A DNA stretch of 64,000 bases from Alloalcanivorax venustensis ISO4 (GCF_015356855.1 NZ_ARXR01000007.1:1-64000), one strand, 5' to 3'; shown: positions 18,261 to 27,750, numbered from the stretch's first letter. The notes: a model not told the origin generated them from the sequence alone. Program-made: numbers and translations.

Positions 18261-20057
18261 ATGGATGTTCAACTACTAACGTATCTTTTCGTCGGTGGCT
18301 CGTTCGCGCTCTATATCGGCATCGCGATCTGGTCGCGGGCGTCATCCACGAAAGACTTCTACGTCGCCGGCGGCGGTGTATCACCGATCGCCAACGGCGC
18401 GGCCACCGCGGCGGACTGGATGTCCGCGGCATCGTTTATTTCCATGGCGGGTATCATCGCCTTCTCCGGTTACGACGCCTCGGTGTATCTGATGGGGTGG
18501 ACCGGCGGCTATGTGTTGCTGGCGATGCTGCTGGCGCCCTACCTGAGAAAATTCGGCAAGTTCACCGTGCCGGACTTCATCGGTGATCGTTACTATTCCA
18601 ACGTGGCGCGTACCGTCGCGGTGATCTGCGTGATCTTTATCTCCTTTACCTATGTGGCCGGCCAGATGCGCGGCGTGGGTATCGTGTTCGCCCGCTTCCT
18701 GGAAGTGGACGTGAACATGGGCGTGGTGATCGGCATGGCGATCGTGTTCTTCTACGCCGTACTCGGCGGCATGAAGGGGATTACCTACACCCAGGTTGCC
18801 CAGTACTGCGTACTGATTTTCGCCTTCCTGGTACCGGCGGTGTTCCTGTCGATTCTGATGACCGGCCATGTGCTGCCGCAGACCGGCTTCGGCGCCACGG
18901 TACTGGACGCCGCCGGTAACGACACCGGTGTTTACCTGCTCGAGCGACTGGACGGCATTGTTCAGGATCTCGGCTTCGGCGCTTATACCGAAGGTCAGAA
19001 GTCCACCATCGATGTGTTCTTCATCGCCGCCGCGCTGATGTGCGGTACCGCCGGTCTGCCCCACGTTATCGTGCGTTTCTTCACCGTACCCACGGTCCGT
19101 GATGCGCGTATCAGTGCCGGCTGGGCGCTGCTGTTTATCGCCCTGCTGTACACCACCGCTCCGGCGGTCGGCGCCTTCGCCCGTACCAACCTGATCGAAA
19201 CCGTGCATCAGACCGAGTACGAAGAGCTGCCGGGCTGGTTCTATAACTGGGAAAACTCCGGTTTGATCGGCTGGGTGGATAAGAACGACGACGGCCGGGT
19301 ACAGATGTCCGCCGGCGCCGCCTTCAAGGGCACGCCGACCTTCGCCGGCGACCGCGACGAAGTGACCGGCTCCCACGGTCAGCGCGTGGTCACCAACGAA
19401 GTCACCGATAACGATGCGGAAGTGTATATCGACCGTGACATCATCGTGCTGGCGAACCCGGAGATCGGCAATCTGCCGGCCTGGGTGATCGCACTGGTGG
19501 CCGCCGGTGGCGTGGCCGCGGCCCTGTCGACGGCGGCCGGCCTGTTGCTGGTGATCTCGTCGGCGGTGTCCCATGACTTGCTGAAGAAAACGCTCAAACC
19601 GGATATTTCCGAGAAACAGGAGCTGCTGGCGGCGCGTCTGGCCGCGGTGGTGGCGATCCTGATCGCCGGTTACTTCGGTATCAATCCACCGGGCTTCGTG
19701 GCGCAGGTGGTGGCGTTCGCCTTCGGTCTCGCCGCGGCCAGCTTCTTCCCGGTGATTCTGATGGGGATCTTCTACAAGCGCATGAACAAAGAGGGCGCGA
19801 TCGCGGGTATGGCGGTAGGCCTGGCCTTCACCTTCTCCTACATCGTGTACTTCAAGTTCGTGTCGCCGGAGCTGAACAGCGCCGAGAACTGGCTGTTCGG
19901 GGTATCACCGGAGGGCATCGGTACCGTCGGTATGGTCCTCAACTTTATCGTCGCGTTCGCGGTATCCCGTGTGACCGCGCCGCCGCCGGAGCACATCCAG
20001 CATATCGTTGAAGACATCCGCGTACCGCGTGGCGCCGGCGGGGCTTCCGCCCACTAA
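18261..20057 (+). CDS. Sodium:solute symporter, VC_2705/ActP-like (probable acetate uptake)
   Basis: 598 residues with about 13 transmembrane helices of the SSS family. STKDFYVAGGGVSPIANGAA near residue 35 and SGYDASVYLMGWTGGYVLL near 75 are the hallmarks, and the central soluble insert (about 320-400: IGWVDKNDDGRVQ to YIDRDIIVLA) is typical of this subfamily. Relatives take up acetate or other short carboxylates with sodium. The position upstream of CrbS/CrbR, which control acetate use in Vibrio and Pseudomonas, supports acetate as substrate. GAGG precedes the ATG. Confidence 0.9.
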   Translation: MDVQLLTYLFVGGSFALYIGIAIWSRASSTKDFYVAGGGVSPIANGAATAADWMSAASFISMAGIIAFSGYDASVYLMGWTGGYVLLAMLLAPYLRKFGKFTVPDFIGDRYYSNVARTVAVICVIFISFTYVAGQMRGVGIVFARFLEVDVNMGVVIGMAIVFFYAVLGGMKGITYTQVAQYCVLIFAFLVPAVFLSILMTGHVLPQTGFGATVLDAAGNDTGVYLLERLDGIVQDLGFGAYTEGQKSTIDVFFIAAALMCGTAGLPHVIVRFFTVPTVRDARISAGWALLFIALLYTTAPAVGAFARTNLIETVHQTEYEELPGWFYNWENSGLIGWVDKNDDGRVQMSAGAAFKGTPTFAGDRDEVTGSHGQRVVTNEVTDNDAEVYIDRDIIVLANPEIGNLPAWVIALVAAGGVAAALSTAAGLLLVISSAVSHDLLKKTLKPDISEKQELLAARLAAVVAILIAGYFGINPPGFVAQVVAFAFGLAAASFFPVILMGIFYKRMNKEGAIAGMAVGLAFTFSYIVYFKFVSPELNSAENWLFGVSPEGIGTVGMVLNFIVAFAVSRVTAPPPEHIQHIVEDIRVPRGAGGASAH

Positions 20058-20069
20058 CGGCGCTACTAC

Positions 20070-20124
20070 AAACGGAGTAAGCTGAATATCGGGGCCGCGT
20101 ATCCGCGCGGCCCCGATCTCCGTT
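20070..20124. other. Strong two-part stem-loop between symporter and DUF294 genes
   Basis: The inner stem ATCGGGGCCGCG (20088-20099) pairs perfectly with CGCGGCCCCGAT (20106-20117) over a six-base loop. Outer arms AACGGAG (20070-20076) and CTCCGTT (20118-20124) also match. No T-tract follows, so it may be an attenuator, an mRNA-stability element or a factor-dependent end rather than a simple terminator. Confidence 0.5.
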
Positions 20125-20136
20125 CAGGACCTGGCC

Positions 20137-21951
20137 ATGATCGACGTGGACTTTACCCAACTACCGTTTTCATTGCTGGACGAGGAACACCGCCACCGTC
20201 TCGAGAACGCCATGGAAATGGCGTACTTCGAAACCGGTACGGTGATTATCGAAGCGCGCCATCCGGCGCAGTTTGTTTATCTGGTTCACAAAGGCGCGGT
20301 TCTGGAACTGGACCCGACCCTTCCCGCGGAGGCGGGACGGCTTGGTGTCTACAGTGCCGGTGATCTGTTCGGCGCGCTCAGCGTGCTTAACGGTCGCAGC
20401 CGTTACCGGTTTATTACCGAAGAAGAAACTCTGTGTTATCTGATACCGGCCGACCTGTTCCAGTCGTTGTGCCAGGATCAGAAAGAATTCGACGATTACT
20501 TCCGCCAGCGCCTCGCCAGCAAGAACCAGCTTCTTGCCGAGCGGCGCGAGGGCGGGGTGACCATGGCGGGCTTTATGCTCGCCAAGGTGCATCAATGCAT
20601 GCGCCAGCCTTTGATACTCGACAGCGGCGGCACCATCGCCCAGGCGGTCGCCGCGCTTAACGAGCACAACGCCGACAGCCTGCTGATGGAGCGCGACGGC
20701 CATGTCGGTGTGATCACCAAAACCGACCTGCTGCGCGGCCTGGTCAACGACGGCCTGACCCCGGACTCTCGTGCTCTGGCGCTGGCCAGTTTCGAGCTGG
20801 TGACGGTGCCGCCGGATCAGTTTCTGTTCGCCGCCCTGGTCAGCATGACCCGCCACGAGGTGCAGCGGGTGGTGGTCATGGACGGCCGCCGTCCGGTGGG
20901 CGTGGTGGAGCTCACCGATGTGCTCAGTTTCTTCTCCAGTCGCTCCTACGTGGTGGGGCTGGAAGTGGAGAAGGCGGACAACCTGGAGGCGCTGGCGATG
21001 GCCAGCGCCCGTCTGCCGGAACTGATCCAGGCGCTGATGGCGCAGGGCGTCAAGATGCGCTTCGCCATGGATCTGCTGGCGGCGCTGAACGGCCGCATCA
21101 TCAGCAAGGCGTTCCAGTTCGTGGTGCCGGAGAGCCATCAGGAGCACGGTTGCCTGCTGGTGCTGGGCAGCGAAGGGCGGGGCGAGCAGATCCTCAAGAC
21201 CGATCAGGACAACGCCTTGATCGTCGACGACCCGGAGAACTGGCCTGAGCGCGACGCGCACATGCAGCGCTTCACCGAAACCCTGCTGCGGCTCGGTTAC
21301 CCCCGTTGTCCGGGCAACATCATGGTGTCCAACCCGGAGTGGGTGGGCAGCGCCACCGACTGGAAGGCACGCATCGGCCGCTGGGCCAAGCAGGGCGACG
21401 ACGCCTCGATGATGAACCTGGCGATTCTGCTCGACGCGCACCCGGCGGCGGGGCGCACCGAGCTGGTCGATGAGCTGCGGCGGGACCTGTTCCGGGTGTG
21501 CAGCAACAACGATCTGATCCTGTCGCGCTTCGCCCGGCCGTTGTTGAAGTTCTCCACGCCGCTGAACTGGTTCGGCGCCCTGAAGAAGCCCCAGCAGGGC
21601 ATCGATATCAAAAAGGGCGGCCTGTTTCCGGTGGTGCACGGGGTGCGCGCCATGTCTTTGCAACACCGCATCGGTGAGACCGGCACCTTCGGCCGGCTCG
21701 ACAGGCTGGTGGAGGCGGGGCATATGGAGACCGGCTTCGCCGAGGAGCTGGGCGAGTCCATGGCGCTGTTCGCGGAGCTGCGGCTCAAGCAGCAGCTGGC
21801 CCGTCTGGAGGGCAACGACGAAGAGGGCCGCAACAACCAACTGCTGATACAGGCGCTGTCGCCGTTGGAGAGAGACCTGCTCAGGGAGTCCCTGCAGGTG
21901 GTCAATGAGTTCAAGAAGCGCCTGACCCGGCGTTTTCATCTGGAGTACTAA
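20137..21951 (+). CDS. cNMP-binding/CBS/DUF294 nucleotidyltransferase-like signalling protein
   Basis: 604 residues. The domain order is a cyclic-nucleotide-binding-like beta-barrel (about 1-130), a CBS pair (about 145-265, including NEHNADSLLMERDGHVGVIT and VQRVVVMDGRRPVGVVEL), a DUF294 nucleotidyltransferase-like domain (about 290-430, with LGSEGRGEQILKTDQDNALI resembling the G-S...D-x-D site) and the DUF294 C-terminal helical region. Such proteins often accompany acetate symporters and a DnaQ-like exonuclease. The biochemical role is unknown; sensing adenine nucleotides through the CBS pair is plausible. The next gene starts two bases after the stop. Confidence 0.88.
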   Translation: MIDVDFTQLPFSLLDEEHRHRLENAMEMAYFETGTVIIEARHPAQFVYLVHKGAVLELDPTLPAEAGRLGVYSAGDLFGALSVLNGRSRYRFITEEETLCYLIPADLFQSLCQDQKEFDDYFRQRLASKNQLLAERREGGVTMAGFMLAKVHQCMRQPLILDSGGTIAQAVAALNEHNADSLLMERDGHVGVITKTDLLRGLVNDGLTPDSRALALASFELVTVPPDQFLFAALVSMTRHEVQRVVVMDGRRPVGVVELTDVLSFFSSRSYVVGLEVEKADNLEALAMASARLPELIQALMAQGVKMRFAMDLLAALNGRIISKAFQFVVPESHQEHGCLLVLGSEGRGEQILKTDQDNALIVDDPENWPERDAHMQRFTETLLRLGYPRCPGNIMVSNPEWVGSATDWKARIGRWAKQGDDASMMNLAILLDAHPAAGRTELVDELRRDLFRVCSNNDLILSRFARPLLKFSTPLNWFGALKKPQQGIDIKKGGLFPVVHGVRAMSLQHRIGETGTFGRLDRLVEAGHMETGFAEELGESMALFAELRLKQQLARLEGNDEEGRNNQLLIQALSPLERDLLRESLQVVNEFKKRLTRRFHLEY

Positions 21952-21953
21952 CG

Positions 21954-22550
21954 ATGTTGAAGCGTCTTGTGCAACGGCGGCGCCACGGCAAGGGCCCCTA
22001 TGGTCATTTGTTCGCGGCGCCACCGGGCGACGAAGTGATGGCGCTGGATTGCGAGACCACCGGGCTGAACACGCGCACCGCCGAACTGGTCTCGGTGGCG
22101 GCGGTGCCGGTCAGCGCCGGCCGGGTTCAGGCGGGCGCGGCGCTGGACCTGCGCATGGCGCGGCCGGCCAGTTTGAACGGCGAGTCGATTTGCATTCACG
22201 GTCTGCGCGGTGTGGACTTGCACGACGGCGTGCCGGTGGAAGAGGGCCTGCGCAACCTGCTCGACTTTATCGGCAACCGGCCGCTGGTGGGCTGGTGTCT
22301 GGATTTCGATCTGGGGATTATCAACCGCTATCTGCGTGCGTCCCTGGGGTTCGACCTGCCCAACCCGGTGATCGAGTTGTCCGACCTGTATCGGCGGCGG
22401 CACCATTATCGCAATCCGGAGTCGCTGCCGGACCTGCGTTTCGAGCGTGTCGCCGGCGAGCTGGGGGTGCCGGTGATCGGCCGGCACAGCGCCCGCGGCG
22501 ACGCCACCACCGCCGCCTTGATGTACTTGAAGCTGAAAAGCGAACCATAA
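21954..22550 (+). CDS. DnaQ-like DEDDh 3'-5' exonuclease
   Basis: 198 residues. All exonuclease motifs are visible: ExoI with D32 and E34 (ALDCETTGL), ExoII with D119 (GWCLDFDLGIIN) and ExoIII with H178 and D183 (HSARGD), which makes it a DEDDh enzyme. It is similar to the epsilon proofreading fold but is a stand-alone gene. It begins two bases after the DUF294 gene, so the two are cotranscribed; this pairing recurs next to acetate symporters. The substrate (DNA, RNA or nanoRNA) cannot be told from sequence. Confidence 0.9.
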   Translation: MLKRLVQRRRHGKGPYGHLFAAPPGDEVMALDCETTGLNTRTAELVSVAAVPVSAGRVQAGAALDLRMARPASLNGESICIHGLRGVDLHDGVPVEEGLRNLLDFIGNRPLVGWCLDFDLGIINRYLRASLGFDLPNPVIELSDLYRRRHHYRNPESLPDLRFERVAGELGVPVIGRHSARGDATTAALMYLKLKSEP

Positions 22551-22563
22551 ACGGAGAATAACA

Positions 22564-22785
22564 ATGCAATACCTGCAAGGGGCGCTGTTGGCGCTGGGCC
22601 TGCTGCTGGTGCTGGTGGCCTACGGCCAGTATATCCGCCGCACCGGCGACTGGGGCGGGGTGCTGCGCTTCTGGCGCCGGGGCATGGCGCTGTCGGTCAC
22701 CGAGTTCAAGATCCAGCGCGCCGGCTTGCTGGTGATGATTCTGGCGGTGGTGTTGCGTTTCGTGGCGGTGCTGTTTCAGTGGTAA
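22564..22785 (+). CDS. Small two-helix membrane protein
   Basis: 73 residues with two hydrophobic helices (about 4-20 and 53-71) separated by a basic loop (YIRRTGDWGGVLRFWRRGM). The gene follows the exonuclease by 13 bases, with GGAG before the ATG, and is followed 29 bases later by the CrbS gene. I do not know its function. Its conserved position in the operon suggests a role with the symporter or sensor kinase. Confidence 0.7.
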   Translation: MQYLQGALLALGLLLVLVAYGQYIRRTGDWGGVLRFWRRGMALSVTEFKIQRAGLLVMILAVVLRFVAVLFQW

Positions 22786-22814
22786 AGCCGTGATGATCGG
22801 ACGGAGGCGCTCTC

Positions 22815-25800
22815 TTGTTTAGTCTCTGGCAGCTGGGTGTGTTCGCCCTGCTGTATGTGATGGTGCTGTTCGTGATCGCCTGGTGGGGGGACCGCGCCGA
22901 GCGGCGCGGCCTGCGGGTGGTCAATAACGCCTGGACCTACAGCCTGGGCCTGGGCGTGTACTGCACCTCCTGGACCTTTTACGGCGCCGTGGGCGAGGCC
23001 AGCGGCAACGGCTGGACCTACCTGCCCATTTATCTCGGCCCGATCCTCACCATGCTGCTGGGCGGCGAGTTGATTTATAAGCTGGTGTCGGTGGGCAAGC
23101 AGCACCACATCACTTCGATCGCCGACTTCATGGCCGCCCGCTACGGCAAGTCCCGGCAGCTGGCGGTGCTGGTGACCCTGGTGGCGGTGGTCGGCGTGCT
23201 GCCCTACATCGCCTTGCAGCTCAAGGCGGTGACCCTGTCCTTCGAGCATGTGGTCGGCCCCCAGGTGGCGCCGTCGCCGGACATCGCCCTGGTGGTGGCC
23301 ACCCTGATGGCGATCTTCACGCTGCTGTTCGGCACCCGCCATATCGACGCCACCGAGCACCAGTCCGGGCTGATGCTGGCGGTGAGCTTTGAATCCTTCA
23401 TCAAGCTGGTGGCGTTCGTGATCATCGGCCTGTTCTGCCTGTTCGCGATCTTCGACGGCCCGGTGGATATGTGGCAGCGGGTCCGTGACGTGCCGGCAAT
23501 ACGGTCGGTGTTCGAGCCGGCCCTGTTTTCGCAGAGCTTCGTCACCGCGCTGCTGCTGTCGATGCTGGCGATCATCTGCCTGCCCCGCCAGTTCCATGCC
23601 GGCGTGGTGGAAAACAACGACCTGCAGCACCTGCGCACCGCCCGCTGGGTGCTGCCCACCTACCTGGGCCTGTTCGCGCTGTTCGTGCTGCCGATCGTGG
23701 CCGCCGGCATGATCACCCAGCCCGGCTCCACGCAGCCGGATATGTACATGCTGTCGCTGCCCATGGCGGCCGACAATCAGGGGCTGCTGCTGTTGTCGTT
23801 CATCGGCGGCATCGCGGCGGCCACCGGCATGGTGATCGTGTCCACCATGGCGCTGGCGATCATGCTCACCAACGAGGTGCTGATGCCCGCCTGGGTGCAG
23901 TACCGGATCCAGGGCGACGAGGAACTCTCGGACCTGAGTAACCAGGTGCGTCTGCTCAGACGGCTGAGCATTGTGGTGATGCTGGCGCTGGCGTTCCTGT
24001 TCCATATTCTGATCGACCGTTTTGAAGGGCTGGCGCGCATCGGCCTGCTGTCGTTCGCGGCGGTGGCGCAGCTGGCGCCGGCGCTGTTGGGCGGGCTTTA
24101 CTGGCGGCGCGGCCACCAGAGCGGCGCCTTTGTCGGCCTGGCGGTGGGCTTTCTGGTGTGGGGCTACTGTCTGCTGTTGCCGTTGATGCTGCCGGTGGAG
24201 TGGGTGGATTACCTCAACCGGGCCGGTCTGCTGGGGCTGGGCATACTGCGGCCCAATGCGCTGTTCGCCATCGAGGGGCTGGAGCCGCTCACCCACGGTG
24301 TGTTCTGGAGCCTGAGCCTTAATCTGCTGGCCTATGTGTGGCTGTCCCGCCGCGCCACCCAGGCGCCGCTGGACGACACCCAGGCCACCCGCTTCGTGGA
24401 CACCCCCACCGACTGGTGGCGCGAGGGCATGGGCCACCCGCTGATCACCACCGGCGAGCTGCTGCAGGTGTGTGAGCGGGGCCTGGGCCACCCGCGCGCG
24501 CGGGGGCTGTTCTTTGATTATCTGCAGCGCCGCCAGATATCGGAGGACCCGGCGCTGCCGGCGCCGCTGCATCTGGTGCGCTACGTGGAGCGTTTGCTGG
24601 CCGGCGCCATGGGCGCGTCCACCGCCCGCATTGTGATGGGCTCGCTGCTCAGCAAGCAGAACGTGCGCCGCGACGACATGGTGCGGATCATGGATGAGGC
24701 CTCGCAGCTGATCCAGTTCAACCACCAGCTGCTGCGCACCACCATCGAGACCATCAGCCAGGGCATTTGCGTGGTCGACCGGGATCTTAATATCGTCGCC
24801 TGGAACCAGGCCTACGTGAATCTGTTCGATTACCCGGAAGGCTTTATCCGGTTGGGACGGCCCATCGAGGAAGTCTACCGGCACAATGCGGAACGCGGCT
24901 TTTACGCCAGCGACGATCTCGAGCAGGACGTGAAAAAGCGGGTGCAGTTGCTGCGCGAGGGCAGCGCCCACCGCTTCGAGCGGGAGCTGCCCAACGGCGT
25001 GATCGTGGAGGTGCGCGGCAACCCCATGGAGGGCGGCGGTTTCGTCAGCACCTACATGGACATCACCGAACGCAAGCGCGACGAAATCGCCCTGCGCCAG
25101 ATCAACGAGAACCTGGAGCAGATGGTCTCCGAGCGCACCCGGCGGCTCTCGGAACTGAATAGCCAGCTGGAGCAGGCCAACGAGGGCAAGACCCGCTTCC
25201 TGGCCGCCGCCGGCCACGACCTGATGCAACCGTTGAACGCCGCGCAGCTGTTTGCCTCGTCCCTGTCCCAGCGCCTGGCGCGCAAGGACGAGGCGTTCGG
25301 CTATGAGCGGGAAGTGTTGGGGCATATCGACAGCTCGCTGCGTGCCGCCGAGCAGATTATTTCCGCGCTGCTGGAGATCAGCCGCCTGGACACCGGCACC
25401 ATGCAGGCGCACCCGCGCACCGTGGCGGTGCGCCCGCTGATGCAGCAACTGGGGCAGGAGTTCAGTGTGCTGGCGCGGGCGGAGGGGCTCACCCTGCGCA
25501 CCGTGTTCAGTGATCTGCAGGTGCGCACCGACGAGGCGCTGCTGCGCCGGGTGCTGCAGAATCTGCTCTCCAATGCGGTGCGTTACACCGAGCGCGGCCG
25601 GGTGCTTTTCGGCTGCCGCCGTCGCGGCGACACGCTCTCCATTGAGATCTGGGACACCGGCCCGGGGATTCCGGACGACCAGCAGGCGCGCGTGTTCCAT
25701 GAGTTCCAGCGCCTGCCGCAACTGGGGCGCCGACAGATCAAGGGGCTCGGTCTGGGGCTGGCGATCGCCGACCGTATCTGCCGGCTGCTGGAGCACCGCA

Positions 25801-26279
25801 TCAGTGTGCGCTCCTGGCCCGGGCGCGGCACCGTGTTCGCCGTTTCCGTGCCGCTGGTGGTGGGCGAACCGGAGGTGGCGTCCCCGCCGGAACCGGCGGT
25901 GTCCGATCAGCGCGACGTGGCCGGGTTGCGGGTGTTCTGTGTGGATAACGATCCGGCGTTGCTGGCCAGCCTGGAGGCGCTGCTGCGCGCCCTGGGTTGT
26001 GACCCGATCGTCGCCCGCTCCCGCGCCGACGCCCTGGAGGAAGCCCGGGGCCGGCCGGCGCCGGACCTGTTGCTGGTGGATTATCAGCTCGACGACGGCG
26101 AGACCGGCTTTCAGGTGATCGATGCGCTGGACGGCTGCTGGGAGGATGTGGTGCCGGCGATGCTGATCACCGCCGACCGCCGCGCCGAGGTGCGCGTGCG
26201 GGCCCGTGAGCAGGGCGTGGGCTTTCTGCAGAAACCGGTCAGCGAGGCCGCGTTGCTGGAGGTGCTGCGCGCGCTCTAG
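22815..26279 (+). CDS. crbS: CrbS-type hybrid sensor kinase with a symporter-like sensor domain
   Basis: 1154 residues starting at TTG, with GGAG upstream. Roughly the first 500 residues resemble a sodium/solute symporter with about 13 helices (YCTSWTFYGAVGEASGNGW near 50). A PAS domain (about 635-750, TISQGICVVDRDLNIVAWNQ), a coiled coil, a HisKA domain with H801 in AAAGHDLMQPLNAAQLF, an HATPase with N and G boxes, and a receiver domain with D1089 follow. This is the CrbS (MxtR) architecture, which with CrbR turns on acetyl-CoA synthetase in Vibrio and Pseudomonas. The fused symporter domain may sense solute flux. Confidence 0.92.
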   Translation: MFSLWQLGVFALLYVMVLFVIAWWGDRAERRGLRVVNNAWTYSLGLGVYCTSWTFYGAVGEASGNGWTYLPIYLGPILTMLLGGELIYKLVSVGKQHHITSIADFMAARYGKSRQLAVLVTLVAVVGVLPYIALQLKAVTLSFEHVVGPQVAPSPDIALVVATLMAIFTLLFGTRHIDATEHQSGLMLAVSFESFIKLVAFVIIGLFCLFAIFDGPVDMWQRVRDVPAIRSVFEPALFSQSFVTALLLSMLAIICLPRQFHAGVVENNDLQHLRTARWVLPTYLGLFALFVLPIVAAGMITQPGSTQPDMYMLSLPMAADNQGLLLLSFIGGIAAATGMVIVSTMALAIMLTNEVLMPAWVQYRIQGDEELSDLSNQVRLLRRLSIVVMLALAFLFHILIDRFEGLARIGLLSFAAVAQLAPALLGGLYWRRGHQSGAFVGLAVGFLVWGYCLLLPLMLPVEWVDYLNRAGLLGLGILRPNALFAIEGLEPLTHGVFWSLSLNLLAYVWLSRRATQAPLDDTQATRFVDTPTDWWREGMGHPLITTGELLQVCERGLGHPRARGLFFDYLQRRQISEDPALPAPLHLVRYVERLLAGAMGASTARIVMGSLLSKQNVRRDDMVRIMDEASQLIQFNHQLLRTTIETISQGICVVDRDLNIVAWNQAYVNLFDYPEGFIRLGRPIEEVYRHNAERGFYASDDLEQDVKKRVQLLREGSAHRFERELPNGVIVEVRGNPMEGGGFVSTYMDITERKRDEIALRQINENLEQMVSERTRRLSELNSQLEQANEGKTRFLAAAGHDLMQPLNAAQLFASSLSQRLARKDEAFGYEREVLGHIDSSLRAAEQIISALLEISRLDTGTMQAHPRTVAVRPLMQQLGQEFSVLARAEGLTLRTVFSDLQVRTDEALLRRVLQNLLSNAVRYTERGRVLFGCRRRGDTLSIEIWDTGPGIPDDQQARVFHEFQRLPQLGRRQIKGLGLGLAIADRICRLLEHRISVRSWPGRGTVFAVSVPLVVGEPEVASPPEPAVSDQRDVAGLRVFCVDNDPALLASLEALLRALGCDPIVARSRADALEEARGRPAPDLLLVDYQLDDGETGFQVIDALDGCWEDVVPAMLITADRRAEVRVRAREQGVGFLQKPVSEAALLEVLRAL

Positions 26280-26304
26280 GCGCGGCGCTTCAGGTGCGCG
26301 GGGT

Positions 26305-26952
26305 TCAGGCCAGGCCGGGTGGCTCGATGGCCAGATCCTTCAGGGCCAGCACCGCCTGGGTACGGTTGCGGACGCCCAGCTTGCGGAAGATGGCGGTCAT
26401 GTGGGCTTTGACGGTGGCTTCGGACACGTCCAGTTGATAGGCGATCACCTTGTTCTGCAGCCCCTCCATGAGCATGCCCATGACCCGGAACTGCTGCGGC
26501 GTCAGGCTGGTGATGCGCTCGCGCATGGCGGCGAAGTCGGGCAGATCCGGCGGCAGCGGGCGGCGTGCCTTCTCCGGCACCCAGCGTTCGCCTTCCATCA
26601 CTTTCAGCACCGCCTGGGTCATCGCTTCCACCGAGGCCGACTTGGGAATAAAACCGTCGGCGCCGAACTGCAGCGCCCGCTGGATCACTTCCAGCTCCTC
26701 GTTGGCGGAGATCACCACCAGCGGCACCCGCCGGTACAGCTCGCGCAGATAGATCAGCCCGGAAAAGCCGTGGGTCCCCGGCATGTGCAGGTCCAGCAGA
26801 ATCAGGTCAAAGGGGACCTGGTCGTCGCCCAGCTTTTCCAGCGAGGCCAGGGAATCGGCCTCCTGGATACGGGCGTCCTTGAAGCTCACTTCCACGGCCT
26901 GACGCAGAGCGGCGCGGAACAGCGGATGGTCGTCGGCGATCAGTATTCTCAT
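26305..26952 (-). CDS. crbR: CrbR-type LuxR-family response regulator
   Basis: 215 residues from the ATG at 26952; an upstream TTG would add 11 unconvincing residues. The receiver domain has the acidic pair at 7-8 and phospho-acceptor D54 in LILLDLHMPG. A LuxR-type helix-turn-helix follows at about 150-205 (LTPQQFRVMGMLMEGL, EATVKAHMTAIFRKL). It converges on crbS, and the two genes are almost certainly partners. In known systems phosphorylated CrbR activates acs for acetate assimilation; acs is not in this window. Confidence 0.92.
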   Translation of the reverse strand: MRILIADDHPLFRAALRQAVEVSFKDARIQEADSLASLEKLGDDQVPFDLILLDLHMPGTHGFSGLIYLRELYRRVPLVVISANEELEVIQRALQFGADGFIPKSASVEAMTQAVLKVMEGERWVPEKARRPLPPDLPDFAAMRERITSLTPQQFRVMGMLMEGLQNKVIAYQLDVSEATVKAHMTAIFRKLGVRNRTQAVLALKDLAIEPPGLA

Positions 26953-27108
26953 TATTAGGACCTGTTTTATCTCCGGACGATACAATACTAGCGTCTAAGT
27001 GGCGCCAGCGCGCCCCGCCGTGCGAGGAATCAGAAATAAAAAAGAGGGGCCGCCGCCTGGCAGCCGAGGTAAAGACGTGGACAATCAGAATCAGCTTGAT
27101 GGTCAAGC

Positions 27109-27138
27109 GGACGCCCGGCGCGGTTGGCGCGGGCGTCC
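27109..27138. other. Stem-loop in the gap between crbR and ectC
   Basis: GGACGCCCG (27109-27117) pairs perfectly with CGGGCGTCC (27130-27138). The 400-base gap 26953-27351 otherwise holds the crbR promoter region, moderately AT-rich stretches and the ectC terminator; I see no further open reading frame worth calling. The hairpin could belong to a leader or a small RNA, but there is no direct evidence. Confidence 0.3.
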
Positions 27139-27295
27139 AGGGTCCTGCGGAAACTCTCCCAAGCCGTTTGTTCGGGGTTCGATTTATTGTTATCCGGCTG
27201 TCGGCGGGTCTGGCCCGCACTTGATATGCCCGGTACCTTGCCCGCTTCCGGAGCGCCGTGGAATTAGACTTTTGTCGAGTCCCGGGGCGCAGGCC

Positions 27296-27322
27296 AAAAA
27301 AAACGGAACCCTGGGGTTCCGT
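27296..27322 (-). terminator. Rho-independent terminator of the ect operon
   Basis: On the minus strand the stem ACGGAACC/GGTTCCGT, with a four-base loop, is followed by a run of eight T residues, 30 bases beyond the ectC stop. This is a textbook intrinsic terminator. Confidence 0.9.
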
Positions 27323-27351
27323 TCTCTTCGCTTGGCTGGCAGGCGCCGCTG

Positions 27352-27750
27352 TCAGTCAAGATCGGCCGGGTAGACGCCGTTCTCGTCGTGCACTTCCTTG
27401 CCGCTGAGGGGCGGGGTGAAGGCGCACGCCACCACCATGTCCTCGTTCTCGCCACCATAGAGGTAGTGCTCGTCGTGCTGGTCGAGCAGATAAATGGTGC
27501 CTGGCGTCAGCTCGTGCACGTCGCCGCTTTCCACCATCTCGATCTTGCCCTTGCCGGAAATCACGTAAACGGATTCCCAGTGGTTGGCGTATTTGATGTG
27601 GGTCTTGGTGCCTTTAAAGATGGTGGTGATATTGAAGGAATGCCCCATCTTGTCTTCTTTCAGGGACAGGCGAACGGACTGCCAATTGCCGTTTTCCGCG
27701 ACCACGCGACGGTCGGTTTTCTCGGCTTCCGCCAGAGTGCGAACGATCAT
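27352..27750 (-). CDS. ectC: L-ectoine synthase
   Basis: 132 residues of the cupin enzyme EctC. MIVRTLAEAEKTDRRV, NWQSVRLSLKEDKMGHSFN, HWESVYVISGKGKIE and the GTIYLLDQHDEHYLYG segment with its metal-binding residues are diagnostic. It closes N-gamma-acetyl-diaminobutyrate to ectoine, the last step of osmolyte synthesis. It is the last gene of ectR-ectA-ectB-ectC, followed by a strong terminator. No ectD hydroxylase or specialised aspartokinase follows, so this locus makes ectoine but not hydroxyectoine. Confidence 0.97.
   Translation of the reverse strand: MIVRTLAEAEKTDRRVVAENGNWQSVRLSLKEDKMGHSFNITTIFKGTKTHIKYANHWESVYVISGKGKIEMVESGDVHELTPGTIYLLDQHDEHYLYGGENEDMVVACAFTPPLSGKEVHDENGVYPADLD

Noticed and set aside
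22776-25796. A 1006-codon open frame on the minus strand
   Set aside because: It is the antisense shadow of crbS in GC-rich DNA; the composition is rich in H, Q, R and G with no domain, while the plus strand encodes a full sensor kinase.
27000-27300. Possible small protein genes in the crbR-ectC gap
   Set aside because: Open frames here are short, lack ribosome sites and have composition typical of random GC-rich DNA.
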